Source of the DNA: Streptomyces sp. XY006
Lineage (GTDB): Bacteria; Actinomycetota; Actinomycetes; Streptomycetales; Streptomycetaceae
Reading direction: 5' to 3'
Length of the DNA: 64,000 bases
Assembly: GCF_002237655.1 (NCBI RefSeq)
Contig: NZ_NOKT01000034.1
Span: 28,163-92,162, forward strand
Both the position numbers and the translations under genes were made by a program. Shown here in pieces: positions 15,297-24,483 of the stretch (the stretch's first letter is position 1; each line of letters begins with the position of its first letter). Below the pieces are notes generated by a model, which was not told where the DNA came from, made no database searches, and saw only the letters and a list, made by a program, of their open reading frames with translations.

Positions 15297-16921
15297 AGGA
15301 CGGCGTGAACGGCGTCGCACTCGCCGTCTTCATCTTCTTCTTCCTGGCCGTCACGGTCATGGGCTTCCTCGCCGCGCGCTGGCGCAAGGCCGAGAACGAG
15401 CACAGCCTGGACGAATGGGGCCTGGGCGGCCGCTCGTTCGGCACCTGGATCACCTGGTTCCTGCTCGGCGGCGACCTGTACACGGCGTACACCTTCGTGG
15501 CCGTGCCGGCGGCGATCTACGCGGCGGGCGCCGCGGGCTTCTTCGCGGTGCCCTACACGATCCTGGTCTACCCGCTGATCTTCACGTTCCTGCCGCGCCT
15601 GTGGTCGGTCTCCCACAAGCACGGCTACGTGACGACCTCCGACTTCGTGCGCGGCCGTTTCGGCTCCAAGGGCCTGTCCCTTGCGGTGGCGCTGACCGGC
15701 ATCCTGGCGACGATGCCCTACATCGCGCTGCAACTGGTCGGCATCCAGGCCGTGCTGGACGTGATGGGCGTCGGCGGCGGCGAGAACACCAACTGGTTCA
15801 TCAAGGACCTGCCGCTGCTGATCGCCTTCGGCGTGCTGGCCGCCTACACCTACTCGTCGGGTCTGCGGGCGCCCGCGCTCATCGCGTTCGTGAAGGACAC
15901 GCTGATCTACATCGTCATCGCGGTGGCGATCATCTACATCCCGATCAAACTGGGCGGCTTCGACGACATCTTCGCCAAGGCGGGCGACGCGTTCAGCCAG
16001 ACCAACCCGGCGACGGGCGCGCCGCGCGGTGCGCTGACACCGCCGGAGGCGGGCCAGTGGACCTACGCCACGCTGGCGTTGGGCTCCGCCCTGGCGTTGT
16101 TCATGTACCCGCACTCGATCACGGCGACGCTGTCCTCCAAGAGCCGTGAGGTGATCCGCCGCAACACCACGATCCTGCCGCTGTACTCGCTGATGCTGGG
16201 CCTGCTCGCCCTGCTCGGCTTCATGGCGATCGCGGCCGGCATCAAGGTGCAGAACGGCCAGCTGGCGATCCCGCAGCTGTTCGAGACGATGTTCCCGGAC
16301 TGGTTCGCGGGTGTGGCGTTCGCGGCGATCGGCATCGGCGCGCTGGTGCCGGCGGCCATCATGTCCATCGCTGCCGCGAACCTCTTCACGCGCAACATCT
16401 ACAAGGACTTCATCAAGCCGGATGCCACGCCCGCGCAGGAGACCAAGGTCTCCAAGCTGGTGTCCCTGCTGGTGAAGGTGGGCGCGCTGGTCTTCGTCCT
16501 CACCATGGACAAGACGGTCGCCATCAACTTCCAGCTGCTGGGCGGCATCTGGATCCTGCAGACCTTCCCGGCCCTGGTGGGCGGCCTGTTCACCCGCTGG
16601 TTCCACCGCTGGGCGCTGCTCGCCGGCTGGGCGGTCGGCATGGTCTACGGCACGGTCGCCGCGTACGGCGTCGCCTCGCCCACGCAGAAGCACTTCGGCG
16701 GCTCCTCCAAGGAGATCCCCGGCATCGGCGAGATCGGCTACATCGGCCTCACGGCGTTCGTGCTGAACGTGGTGGTGACGGTGGTCCTGACGTTCGTCCT
16801 CAAGGCCGTGAAGGCCCCCGACGGCATCGACGAGACCAAGCCGGAGGACTACACGGCCGACGCGGGCGACCCCGGGGTGCAGGTGGAGCTTCCGCCGGCC
16901 ACGGCGGGCACCTCGCACTGA
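15293..16921 (+). CDS. Sodium:solute symporter (SSF family)
   Basis: 542-aa integral membrane transporter with about 13 helices in the SSF/LeuT-fold pattern. Recognisable are WGLGGRSFGTWITWFLLGGDLYT near the N-terminus and the conserved GxxxAAxMSIAAANLFTRNIYKDF segment near residues 345-370. It is predicted to use sodium-motive force to import a small organic solute. Its GTG start is coupled to the DUF3311 gene. The substrate is unknown; the adjacency to das genes is suggestive only. The C-terminal tail (PPATAGTSH) runs directly into a tandem repeat. Confidence 0.9.
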   Translation: MKDGVNGVALAVFIFFFLAVTVMGFLAARWRKAENEHSLDEWGLGGRSFGTWITWFLLGGDLYTAYTFVAVPAAIYAAGAAGFFAVPYTILVYPLIFTFLPRLWSVSHKHGYVTTSDFVRGRFGSKGLSLAVALTGILATMPYIALQLVGIQAVLDVMGVGGGENTNWFIKDLPLLIAFGVLAAYTYSSGLRAPALIAFVKDTLIYIVIAVAIIYIPIKLGGFDDIFAKAGDAFSQTNPATGAPRGALTPPEAGQWTYATLALGSALALFMYPHSITATLSSKSREVIRRNTTILPLYSLMLGLLALLGFMAIAAGIKVQNGQLAIPQLFETMFPDWFAGVAFAAIGIGALVPAAIMSIAAANLFTRNIYKDFIKPDATPAQETKVSKLVSLLVKVGALVFVLTMDKTVAINFQLLGGIWILQTFPALVGGLFTRWFHRWALLAGWAVGMVYGTVAAYGVASPTQKHFGGSSKEIPGIGEIGYIGLTAFVLNVVVTVVLTFVLKAVKAPDGIDETKPEDYTADAGDPGVQVELPPATAGTSH

Positions 16922-17000
16922 GCCGGGCACCGGACTGGCCGTGCATGAGCCGGACACCGGACGGGCCGTGCACTGAGCCGGGCACCGGACGGGCCGTCGG
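16916..17000. repeat. Three tandem ~27-28-bp repeats spanning the symporter stop codon
   Basis: Near-identical units of the form GCACTGAGCCGGGCACCGGA plus CGGGCCGT start at about 16916, 16945 and 16972. The first includes the symporter TGA stop. Each unit therefore carries an in-register copy of the gene end, suggesting slippage-type duplication. Confidence 0.75.
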
Positions 17001-17039
17001 AGAGGCATCCGGCGGCCCGTCGGCGTCCCCGGCGCGGCG

Positions 17040-20000
17040 CTAGTCGCGGGTGCGGGTGGCCATCTCGTCCCAGAAGCGGTCCAGTTCCCGGACGCGCATG
17101 CTCACCCAGGGTGGCGTCTTGCGGCGCAGCAGCCGGGGGAACCAGCGGCGCAGGCGCCCGGGCAGCAGGGCCTGCTGCTGGCGGCAGAACGGCTCCCGGA
17201 TCTCTCCCCGGGGCACACCCCTGGGCGGGTACGGGCAGAGCTGGAACTTGCAGTCCGGCAGGCAGGTGGTGCCGGGTGCGGGCGGCGCGGCCGTACCGAC
17301 CCGCGCGCCGGGCTGCAGCGGCTCACGGTTCTCGCGCAGGCACGGCGGCAGCGGCCTGCCGGACTGCTCCGAACGGATCATCCGCTCCTCCACCTCGCCG
17401 GGCTTTCCGTCCCGTTCGATGAGGTTCAGCAGCACGAGCACGTCCGCGACGAGACGCTGGGCCCGTCCGTCGAGGGTGCTCCAGCCGACCGACGGCGGGA
17501 TCCACAGGTTGTGCTTGCGGTATCCGCCGGAGTCGATGGCGCGGGATCCGATGTTGTCGGCCACACCCTTCTCGTCGATCCACAGGAAACGCTCGGGCTG
17601 CCCGGTCTCCAGGGCGAGGGCCACCAGGTCGCCCGCCTCGGCGACGAACGGGTGCAGCAGCCGCCGCGGCGAGCTGCCGTTCGCTCCGGGCGGCCGGTTC
17701 ACCGTGCCGGCCATGGCCAGCCAGCGCTGCACGGTCTGCACCGCCGTGGCGCCGCCGATCGTCGGGACCGGCTCATGCGAACGGTCGTGATTCCCGTTCT
17801 GCCGGGCCGTGAGGAAGCCGTCCCCCTCGTGCCGGCCCGCCCGGTCCGGGAGCCGCCACAGACACAGCGCCTGCAACAGGCTGAGCTGCGCGTACCAGCA
17901 ACGGGACTGCTGCAGGACGGTCTCCGCCTGCCGGATCAGATCGACCCGCCGTCCGGGGTCCGTGTGCGGATGACGCCGGCGCCGGTTGGCCGCGTACTTG
18001 AAGCCCTGGGCCAGCGCCGCCTCAAGGGCGAGCGGCAGGTCGGGGCTGCCGCCCGTGTGGGCCGGGTCGAGGTGGCGCAGCCACTTGGTGAGGCGCTCCT
18101 CGGCCTCTCCGCGATGGGAGTCGTCGACCGACCCCAGCAGCATGGGCAGCATCCAGGCGCGCATCACGAACTCCCGCAGCAGCTCGACGCGGTGCCTCTC
18201 GTACTGCCGGTTGAACTCCTCCCGCTCGGCCTGCAACCGGGCGACGGACGCGTCGGACGCTTCTCGCGCACGGACGGATCTGGCCCGGCCCATGCGCACG
18301 GTCCACGCCTCGAACTCCCGCGTCCGCTCGGCCTTCATCTCGCGGACCTTGGCGTTGTACTCCCCTATGGGGTCGCTGTTGAGACCGACCCACTTGCGGA
18401 TCACGGCGAACGCCTCGTTGCCGCCGTTGCCGAATTCCTGAGCGGCGGCCAGACGTATGGAGTACGAGGGCTCCGCTATGCCCACCCGGAGGAGCTGCTC
18501 GTACATGGGCGTGGTGTCGATCTTCTTCGAGGCCCCCTCCAGCGCCGCGCCCAGCTGCCTGAGCAGCCTCAGCTTCGCGTCCTCCAGTGAGCTCTGGTCC
18601 CCCTTGATGCGGGGCCAGTCGTCCGACACCCGCTCGATGATGCCGCTCAGCCGTCCGGCGTCGGCCTCCACGCTCTCGACCTCCAGGGCGGCCGCGTACA
18701 GATCGAGGGTCTTCGGGTCGTCCGGTCGCTGCCGAGCGGCCGCGCAGAGCCTCTCGGAGGGGGCGCGCCCGAGCACGGGGACCCGTCGCAGCAACTCCTC
18801 CCTGCCCACCGGGAGTCCGAACCGGTTCATGCCGTCCCGGGCGGAACGGTCCGCGGACCGGCGACGGGACATCAGCACCAGGGCCACGAGGAGCTCACGC
18901 CCGGGTCCGGGCGGCTGCAGCGCCTGTCCGATCAGCTCGTACGCGTCGGCCTCCTCCAGCCCGCTCAGCAGCCGGAAGCCGAAGTAGGCCTGCAGGATGC
19001 TGTGCGGGAAGCGCGCCCTCTTCTCGAAGCCCTCCAGCAGCCCCAGCTTGTCCGCGTTGCCCACCAGCCGGGCGAGCACGGCGTGCGACTGGGTCATGTT
19101 CCCCTTGTGCAGCCGCTTGCTCTCCTCGTCGCCGAGCGCGGCGCACAGCGCGGTCCAGATCCGTTCCCGGTGCCACTCGGTGAAGGCGTCCCCCCGCTCG
19201 CCGTACCGGTCGGGTGCCCGCGCCCTGGTCCACAGATGCCCTGCCCGGATTCGCGCGTTCCGCGCCCGGCTGGGGTGGACGTCCTCGCCGAGCAGCTCGG
19301 CGAAGTCCACTTCCAGTTTGTCCTGCAGCAGCCCGACGCAGGCCAGGGCGGAGACCACCGCGAGGGTGTCCCGGCGCTCCTGCGGCGTCAGGGCGACGTT
19401 CTCGCGCAGCCGGCCCTCCTCCAGGGAGCGGGACCAGGTGTCCAGCAGCCACAGCCTGAGGGTGCTGCGGTCCCGGCTGCGGGTGTTCAGGCGTTTCGGG
19501 TCGTCGGTCGGCCGGTCGCGCTCCAGGGCTCCGTGCTGGTGCAGTTCACGGGCGATCTGCAGATAGACGGGCGACTCGGTCACCTCCGCCGTCTCCACGA
19601 TCCAGTCCACGCGGCGCTCGTCCGTCTCCGGCACGGAGTCCTTGACGAAGCGCAACGCCTCCTCCTCGCTGAGCGGTTCCAGCTCCACGATCGCGGCGGG
19701 CGTGGTGTCCAGCGGGGTGTGCGGCCGGGAGGCGATGACCACCGGGAGCCGCTCCTCGTGGGCGCGCTCGATGGCACGGCGGATGATGTTGTCCCGGTTC
19801 TGCTGCAAGCTGCCGTCGAGCAGCGCCTCTTCGAGGCCGTCGGCGAGCACGACCAGCTTGTCGTCGGCGAGCAGTTGCTGCCACACCCGGTCGATCTTGG
19901 TGCGCGACAGGATGCCCTGGGGCGCCTCCTCGACGAAACGCCGCTTGGCCATGCGCTCGAAGTTCAGGTCGGTTTCGCCGTCGGCGTCCCGCAGCCGGAT

Positions 20001-20462
20001 CGGCACGGGCACCGCGCGCTCCTTGGCCAGGAGTTCGGTGAGCCGTACCAGGACCGCGGTCTTTCCCGTGCCGACACCGCCCACGAGCAGATAGGGCCGG
20101 CGGGTCGTGCGCTGCCGCAGCCGTTGGGCGATGACCTGGGCGAGCTCCTCGCGGCCCACGATCTGAATGGGGTCCTGTCCGGCGGTGAGCACGAGTCCGT
20201 GGGGGTTCTTGCGCGCCTTCGCCAGGTACCGCCGCTTGTTCCAGCTGTACCACCAGAACAGGAAGAGCGCGGCGGCGACCGAGGCGGTGAGGACCGGACC
20301 GATGAACCGCACCAGGGCCTCGACGCCCGGGTCCTTCTGCCATCTCTCGACCGGGGTCTCCCCGGTGACCGCCAGCATGTGCACGCCGGCCCCGATCCAG
20401 CCGAAGACCACGAGCGCGCCCACCGCCCAGACGGCCCGGACGAGGTTGGTGTAGGGAACCAT
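17040..20462 (-). CDS. Large membrane-anchored P-loop NTPase (NACHT/STAND-like) with cysteine-rich C-terminus
   Basis: 1140 aa from ATG 20462. Two N-terminal transmembrane helices (about 8-32 and 52-74) place the rest in the cytosol. The Walker A GGVGTGKT is at 128-135, Walker B KLVVLADGLEE at 202-212, and a sensor-like PVVIASRPH at 240-248. This pattern is that of NACHT/STAND signalling ATPases. The 700 residues that follow are helical and repeat-like, with a charged coiled coil at about 750-820 (EARERTREFEAW-type). The tail holds cysteines near 1041, 1067, 1071, 1076 and 1093 (CLPDCKFQLC), possibly a metal site. Not an ABC or AAA protease. The substrate and trigger are unknown. The start is uncertain (see the upstream open frame). 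Confidence 0.8.
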   Translation of the reverse strand: MVPYTNLVRAVWAVGALVVFGWIGAGVHMLAVTGETPVERWQKDPGVEALVRFIGPVLTASVAAALFLFWWYSWNKRRYLAKARKNPHGLVLTAGQDPIQIVGREELAQVIAQRLRQRTTRRPYLLVGGVGTGKTAVLVRLTELLAKERAVPVPIRLRDADGETDLNFERMAKRRFVEEAPQGILSRTKIDRVWQQLLADDKLVVLADGLEEALLDGSLQQNRDNIIRRAIERAHEERLPVVIASRPHTPLDTTPAAIVELEPLSEEEALRFVKDSVPETDERRVDWIVETAEVTESPVYLQIARELHQHGALERDRPTDDPKRLNTRSRDRSTLRLWLLDTWSRSLEEGRLRENVALTPQERRDTLAVVSALACVGLLQDKLEVDFAELLGEDVHPSRARNARIRAGHLWTRARAPDRYGERGDAFTEWHRERIWTALCAALGDEESKRLHKGNMTQSHAVLARLVGNADKLGLLEGFEKRARFPHSILQAYFGFRLLSGLEEADAYELIGQALQPPGPGRELLVALVLMSRRRSADRSARDGMNRFGLPVGREELLRRVPVLGRAPSERLCAAARQRPDDPKTLDLYAAALEVESVEADAGRLSGIIERVSDDWPRIKGDQSSLEDAKLRLLRQLGAALEGASKKIDTTPMYEQLLRVGIAEPSYSIRLAAAQEFGNGGNEAFAVIRKWVGLNSDPIGEYNAKVREMKAERTREFEAWTVRMGRARSVRAREASDASVARLQAEREEFNRQYERHRVELLREFVMRAWMLPMLLGSVDDSHRGEAEERLTKWLRHLDPAHTGGSPDLPLALEAALAQGFKYAANRRRRHPHTDPGRRVDLIRQAETVLQQSRCWYAQLSLLQALCLWRLPDRAGRHEGDGFLTARQNGNHDRSHEPVPTIGGATAVQTVQRWLAMAGTVNRPPGANGSSPRRLLHPFVAEAGDLVALALETGQPERFLWIDEKGVADNIGSRAIDSGGYRKHNLWIPPSVGWSTLDGRAQRLVADVLVLLNLIERDGKPGEVEERMIRSEQSGRPLPPCLRENREPLQPGARVGTAAPPAPGTTCLPDCKFQLCPYPPRGVPRGEIREPFCRQQQALLPGRLRRWFPRLLRRKTPPWVSMRVRELDRFWDEMATRTRD

Positions 20463-20641
20463 CTGCGCCACTTCTTGGGGCGGGTGGAGCCGCGGCGGGC
20501 CTCCAGCCGGATGGTCAGACTGTGCCAGCAGCCGACGCCGGTACGGCGGATCCGCCCCGCCATCCGACGCGCGTCCAGCGTCGCCATCGGGGCGTTGCGC
20601 GGACGCTCCTTGCCGGGGGTACGGCGGACGACCCTCGTCAT
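20463..20641 (-). other. Upstream coding-like frame with strong ribosome site, possible frameshifted N-terminus of the NTPase
   Basis: ATG 20641 is preceded by GGAGGGAGGTGGCACC. Its frame (MTRVVRRTPGKERPRNAPMA...) shows high GC at third positions until about 20480. It then enters the NTPase gene in the wrong frame. A -1 shift at the CCCCAAGAAG stretch (about 20470-20480) would join it to QEVAQMVPYTN of the NTPase. It could be a sequencing indel, a programmed frameshift or a coupled leader. Confidence 0.4.
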
Positions 20642-20835
20642 GGTGCCACCTCCCTCCGAGCGCGATGTTCCGGTACGGAGGACCTGGTGGGTGCGGCACC
20701 TACCTCCATGGAAGCACTCTGGGCAGCCCCCGCAACCGGTGGCGGCGGGTTCCGGAGACCGTCTCCGGAACCGGTGCGGCGCCCTGCGGGAGATCACTCT
20801 CCTCATCTGACAGTTGACACTCCGAAACCAGCGCG

Positions 20836-20851
20836 ACACAACATCTGGGGG
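20836..20851. promoter_or_regulatory. NrdR box 1 (nrdAB promoter)
   Basis: ACACAACATCTGGGGG resembles the NrdR box ACACWATATCTWGT-type consensus. The second box starts exactly 31 bases (three helical turns) downstream, the usual NrdR spacing. Confidence 0.65.
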
Positions 20852-20866
20852 TGGCATCCGAACCCG

Positions 20867-20882
20867 GCACAAGATGTATGCT
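20867..20882. promoter_or_regulatory. NrdR box 2, overlapping a TATGCT -10-like element
   Basis: GCACAAGATGTATGCT shares the ACAA-ATNT core with box 1. The overlap with TATGCT (20877-20882) would let NrdR block RNA polymerase when dATP/ATP is high. Confidence 0.55.
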
Positions 20883-20894
20883 CATGCTCGCTGT

Positions 20895-21030
20895 CGCCGC
20901 AGGGGAATCCGGTGCGAATCCGGAACTGTCCCGCAACGGTGTACTTGTGCATGTTCCGTGCGCAAGCGTCAGTCCGAGGACCTGCCGACAGTGCACCCGG
21001 CCACCCGGCCGGTGTGCCTGACGTCCGGGC
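20895..21030 (+). ncRNA. Cobalamin (adenosylcobalamin) riboswitch controlling nrdAB
   Basis: The B12-riboswitch core GGGGAATCCGGTGCGAATCC runs on into GGAACTGTCCCGCAACGGTG, matching the family consensus base by base (20903-20941). The closing AGTCCGAGGACCTGCCGACA element follows at 20971-20990. A GC-rich stem downstream (CCGGCC-ACC-CGGCCGG, 20996-21015) may be the expression platform. Known: in Streptomyces a B12 riboswitch shuts off class Ia nrdABS so that the B12-dependent class II enzyme is used. Borders are approximate. Confidence 0.93.
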
Positions 21031-21124
21031 CTCGTGGAATGGGCCGGTGGACGCGGCGCCGCGTGCGCTCGTGTGCTGCCCCTGCCCTCGGCGAGGCCCC
21101 GTGCCGAGCGAGGGAGAGCCCCAC

Positions 21125-23476
21125 GTGACCATCGCGCCAGCCGATCCGGTCTCATCCGCCGAGGACGCGCACGACGCTCCCGGTGCCGCGCTGTTGCGGA
21201 CCCTGACCGAGCTGACCGCCGACCTCCCCGACGCCGACCCGGGCAGGGTCGCCGCCGCCGCGCTGCGCGGCCGGTCCGCGCGGGCGGACGAGACGGAGTT
21301 GCGCGAGCTGGCGACCGAGGCGGCCGCCGGTCTCATCTCCGAGGACCCCGCCTACTCCCGGCTGGCCGCCCGGCTGCTGACCATCGGCATCCGCGCCGAG
21401 GCCGCCTCCCAGGGCGTCACCTCCTTCACGGAGTCGGTCGCCGTGGGCCACCGCGAAGGGCTCATCGCCGACCGGACCGCCGACTTCGTCCGGCGGCACG
21501 CGGCCCGGCTCGACGCCCTGATCGACACCGCCGCCGACGACCGCTTCGGCTACTTCGGCCTGCGCACGCTGCACAGCCGCTACCTGCTCCGGCACCCGAT
21601 CACCCGCAAGGTGGTCGAGACGCCCCAGCACTTCATGCTGCGCGTGGCGAGCGGCCTCGCCGAGGACGACACCGCGCGGGCCGTGGACGAAGTCGCGGCG
21701 CTCTACCGGCTGATGAGCCGTCTCGACTACCTCCCCTCCTCCCCCACGCTCTTCAACTCCGGCACCCGGCACCCCCAGATGTCGTCCTGCTACCTCCTGG
21801 ACTCCCCCCAGGACGAGCTGGACTCCATCTACGACCGCTACCACCAGGTCGCCCGCCTGTCGAAGCACGCCGGCGGCATCGGCATCGCCTACTCCCGCAT
21901 CCGCGCCCGGGGTTCGCTGATCCGCGGCACGAACGGCCACTCCAACGGCATCGTCCCGTTCCTGAAGACCCTCGACGCCTCGGTCGCCGCCGTGAACCAG
22001 GGCGGTCGCCGCAAGGGCGCCGCAGCGGTCTACCTGGAGACCTGGCACGCCGACATCGAGGAGTTCCTGGAACTGCGCGACAACACCGGCGAGGACGCCC
22101 GGCGCACGCACAACCTGAACCTCGCGCACTGGGTCCCGGACGAGTTCATGCGCCGCGTGAACGCCGACGCGCAGTGGTCGCTGTTCTCCCCCGCGGACGT
22201 GCCCGAGCTGGTCGACCTGTGGGGCGAGGAGTTCGACGCCGCGTACCGGGCGGCCGAGGCGAAGGGCCTGGCACGGAAGACGCTGCCCGCGCGCGAACTG
22301 TACGGCCGCATGATGCGCACCCTCGCGCAGACCGGCAACGGCTGGATGACCTTCAAGGACGCCGCCAACCGCACCGCCAACCAGACGGCCGAGCCGGGCC
22401 ACGTCGTGCACTCCTCCAACCTCTGCACCGAGATCCTGGAGGTGACCAGCGACGGGGAGACGGCGGTCTGCAACCTCGGCTCGGTCAACCTCGGCGCGTT
22501 CGTGACCGGCGGGGACATCGACTGGGAGCGCCTGGACGAGACCGTCCGCACGGCCGTGACGTTCCTCGACCGGGTCGTCGACATCAACTTCTACCCGACC
22601 GAGCAGGCGGGCCGCTCCAACGCCCGCTGGCGTCCGGTCGGCCTCGGCGCGATGGGCCTCCAGGACGTCTTCTTCCAGCTGCGCCTGCCCTTCGACTCGC
22701 CCGAGGCGAAGGCCCTGTCCACCCGTATCGCCGAGCGCATCATGCTCGCCGCCTACGAGGCCTCCGCCGACCTCGCCGAGCGGAGCGGCCCGCTGCCGGC
22801 CTGGGAGAAGACCCGTGCGGCCCGGGGCGTGCTGCACCCCGACCACTACGACGTGGACCTGACCTGGCCCGAGCGCTGGGCCGCCCTGCGCGAGCGGATC
22901 GCCACGACCGGCATGCGCAACTCCCTGCTCCTCGCCATCGCGCCCACGGCCACGATCGCCTCCATCGCGGGCGTGTACGAGTGCATCGAGCCGCAGGTGT
23001 CCAACCTGTTCAAGCGCGAGACGCTGTCGGGTGAGTTCCTCCAGGTCAACTCCTACCTGGTGGACGAGCTCAAGCGGCTCGGCGTGTGGGACGCCCGCAG
23101 CCGTGAGGCCCTGCGCGAGGCCAACGGCTCGGTGCAGGGCTTCGCCTGGATCCCCGAGGACGTGCGTGCCCTCTACCGCACGGCCTGGGAGATCCCGCAG
23201 CGCGGCCTGATCGACATGGCGGCGGCCAGGACCCCGTTCCTGGACCAGTCCCAGTCCCTGAACCTCTTCCTGGAGACGCCGACCATCGGAAAGCTCTCCT
23301 CGATGTACGCCTACGCCTGGAAGTCCGGGCTGAAGACCACCTACTACCTGCGCTCGCGCCCGGCGACCCGTATCGCCCGCGCCGCCCGCGCCGCCGTCCC
23401 CGTGCAGGCCACCCCCGACCCCGAGGCGGTCGCCTGCTCCCTGGAAAACCCCGAGTCCTGCGAGGCCTGCCAGTAA
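21125..23476 (+). CDS. nrdA: Class Ia ribonucleoside-diphosphate reductase, large subunit NrdA
   Basis: 783-aa catalytic subunit that reduces NDPs to dNDPs using a radical supplied by NrdB. Family motifs are intact: SSCYLLDSPQDELDSIYDRY with the active-site Cys, KHAGGIGIAYSRIRARGS, NLCTEI with the Asn/Cys/Glu triad, MGLQDVFFQLRLPFDS, and the C-terminal shuttle cysteines SLENPESCEACQ. It starts at GTG 21125 with GGGAGAG upstream, just behind the riboswitch; a longer open frame extending through the riboswitch is rejected. Its stop overlaps the nrdB start by one base (TAATG). Expression is under cobalamin and NrdR control. Confidence 0.96.
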   Translation: MTIAPADPVSSAEDAHDAPGAALLRTLTELTADLPDADPGRVAAAALRGRSARADETELRELATEAAAGLISEDPAYSRLAARLLTIGIRAEAASQGVTSFTESVAVGHREGLIADRTADFVRRHAARLDALIDTAADDRFGYFGLRTLHSRYLLRHPITRKVVETPQHFMLRVASGLAEDDTARAVDEVAALYRLMSRLDYLPSSPTLFNSGTRHPQMSSCYLLDSPQDELDSIYDRYHQVARLSKHAGGIGIAYSRIRARGSLIRGTNGHSNGIVPFLKTLDASVAAVNQGGRRKGAAAVYLETWHADIEEFLELRDNTGEDARRTHNLNLAHWVPDEFMRRVNADAQWSLFSPADVPELVDLWGEEFDAAYRAAEAKGLARKTLPARELYGRMMRTLAQTGNGWMTFKDAANRTANQTAEPGHVVHSSNLCTEILEVTSDGETAVCNLGSVNLGAFVTGGDIDWERLDETVRTAVTFLDRVVDINFYPTEQAGRSNARWRPVGLGAMGLQDVFFQLRLPFDSPEAKALSTRIAERIMLAAYEASADLAERSGPLPAWEKTRAARGVLHPDHYDVDLTWPERWAALRERIATTGMRNSLLLAIAPTATIASIAGVYECIEPQVSNLFKRETLSGEFLQVNSYLVDELKRLGVWDARSREALREANGSVQGFAWIPEDVRALYRTAWEIPQRGLIDMAAARTPFLDQSQSLNLFLETPTIGKLSSMYAYAWKSGLKTTYYLRSRPATRIARAARAAVPVQATPDPEAVACSLENPESCEACQ

Positions 23477-24483
23477 TGAGCACCCAGAACCTTCTCGACC
23501 CCGGCTTCGAGCTCACCCTGCGCCCCATGCGCTACCCGGACTTCTACGAGCGCTACCGGGACGCCATCAAGAACACCTGGACCGTGGAGGAGGTCGACCT
23601 CCACTCGGACGTCGCCGACCTCGCCAAGCTCTCCCCCGCGGAGCAGCACCTCATCGGCCGGCTGGTGGCGTTCTTCGCGACGGGCGACTCGATCGTCGCG
23701 AACAACCTGGTGCTGACGCTGTACAAGCACATCAACTCCCCTGAAGCGCGCCTGTATCTGTCGCGGCAGCTCTTCGAGGAGGCCGTGCACGTCCAGTTCT
23801 ATCTGACGCTGCTCGACACCTATCTCCCCGACCCGGAGGACCGCGCGGCGGCCTTCGCGGCGGTGGAGAACATCCCGTCCATCCGGGAGAAGGCGGAGTT
23901 CTGCTTCCGGTGGATGGACTCGGTCGAGAAGCTGGACCGGCTGGAGTCACAGGCCGACCGGCGCCGCTTCCTGCTCAACCTCATCTGCTTCGCGGCCTGC
24001 ATCGAGGGCCTGTTCTTCTACGGCGCCTTCGCCTACGTGTACTGGTTCCGCAGCCGGGGGCTGCTGCACGGCCTGGCCACCGGCACCAACTGGGTGTTCC
24101 GGGACGAGACCATGCACATGTCGTTCGCGTTCGACGTGGTCGACACCGTCCGCAAGGAGGAGCCGGAGCTGTTCGACGACCGGCTCCGGCAGGAGGTGAC
24201 GGACATGCTCCGCGAGGCCGTCGAGGCCGAGCTGCAGTTCGCGCGCGACCTGTGCGGTGACGGCCTCCCGGGCATGAACACCGAGTCGATGCGGCAGTAC
24301 CTGGAGTGCGTCGCCGACCAGCGGCTGACCCGCCTGGGCTTCGCTCCGGTGTACGGCTCCGAGAACCCCTTCTCCTTCATGGAGCTCCAGGGGGTTCAGG
24401 AGCTGACCAACTTCTTCGAGCGGCGGCCCTCCGCGTACCAGGTGGCGGTGGAGGGCACCGTCGACCTGGACGAGGACTTCTGA
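23476..24483 (+). CDS. nrdB: Class Ia ribonucleoside-diphosphate reductase, small subunit NrdB
   Basis: 335-aa ferritin-like subunit that houses the di-iron cofactor and tyrosyl radical. Ligand helices are visible in LVAFFATGDSIVANN, RQLFEEAVHVQFYLTLLDTY (Glu/His ligands and the radical Tyr), FFYGAFAYVYWFRS and FRDETMHMSFAFDVVD (Asp/Glu/His). It partners NrdA, with a one-base overlap of stop and start. Together with NrdA it makes deoxynucleotides aerobically without B12. The last 88 bases overlap a small antisense-oriented gene. Confidence 0.95.
   Translation: MSTQNLLDPGFELTLRPMRYPDFYERYRDAIKNTWTVEEVDLHSDVADLAKLSPAEQHLIGRLVAFFATGDSIVANNLVLTLYKHINSPEARLYLSRQLFEEAVHVQFYLTLLDTYLPDPEDRAAAFAAVENIPSIREKAEFCFRWMDSVEKLDRLESQADRRRFLLNLICFAACIEGLFFYGAFAYVYWFRSRGLLHGLATGTNWVFRDETMHMSFAFDVVDTVRKEEPELFDDRLRQEVTDMLREAVEAELQFARDLCGDGLPGMNTESMRQYLECVADQRLTRLGFAPVYGSENPFSFMELQGVQELTNFFERRPSAYQVAVEGTVDLDEDF

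Noticed and set aside
20522..21124. Open frame extending nrdA upstream
   Set aside because: It runs through the NrdR boxes and the riboswitch; the GTG 21125 start gives the family length.
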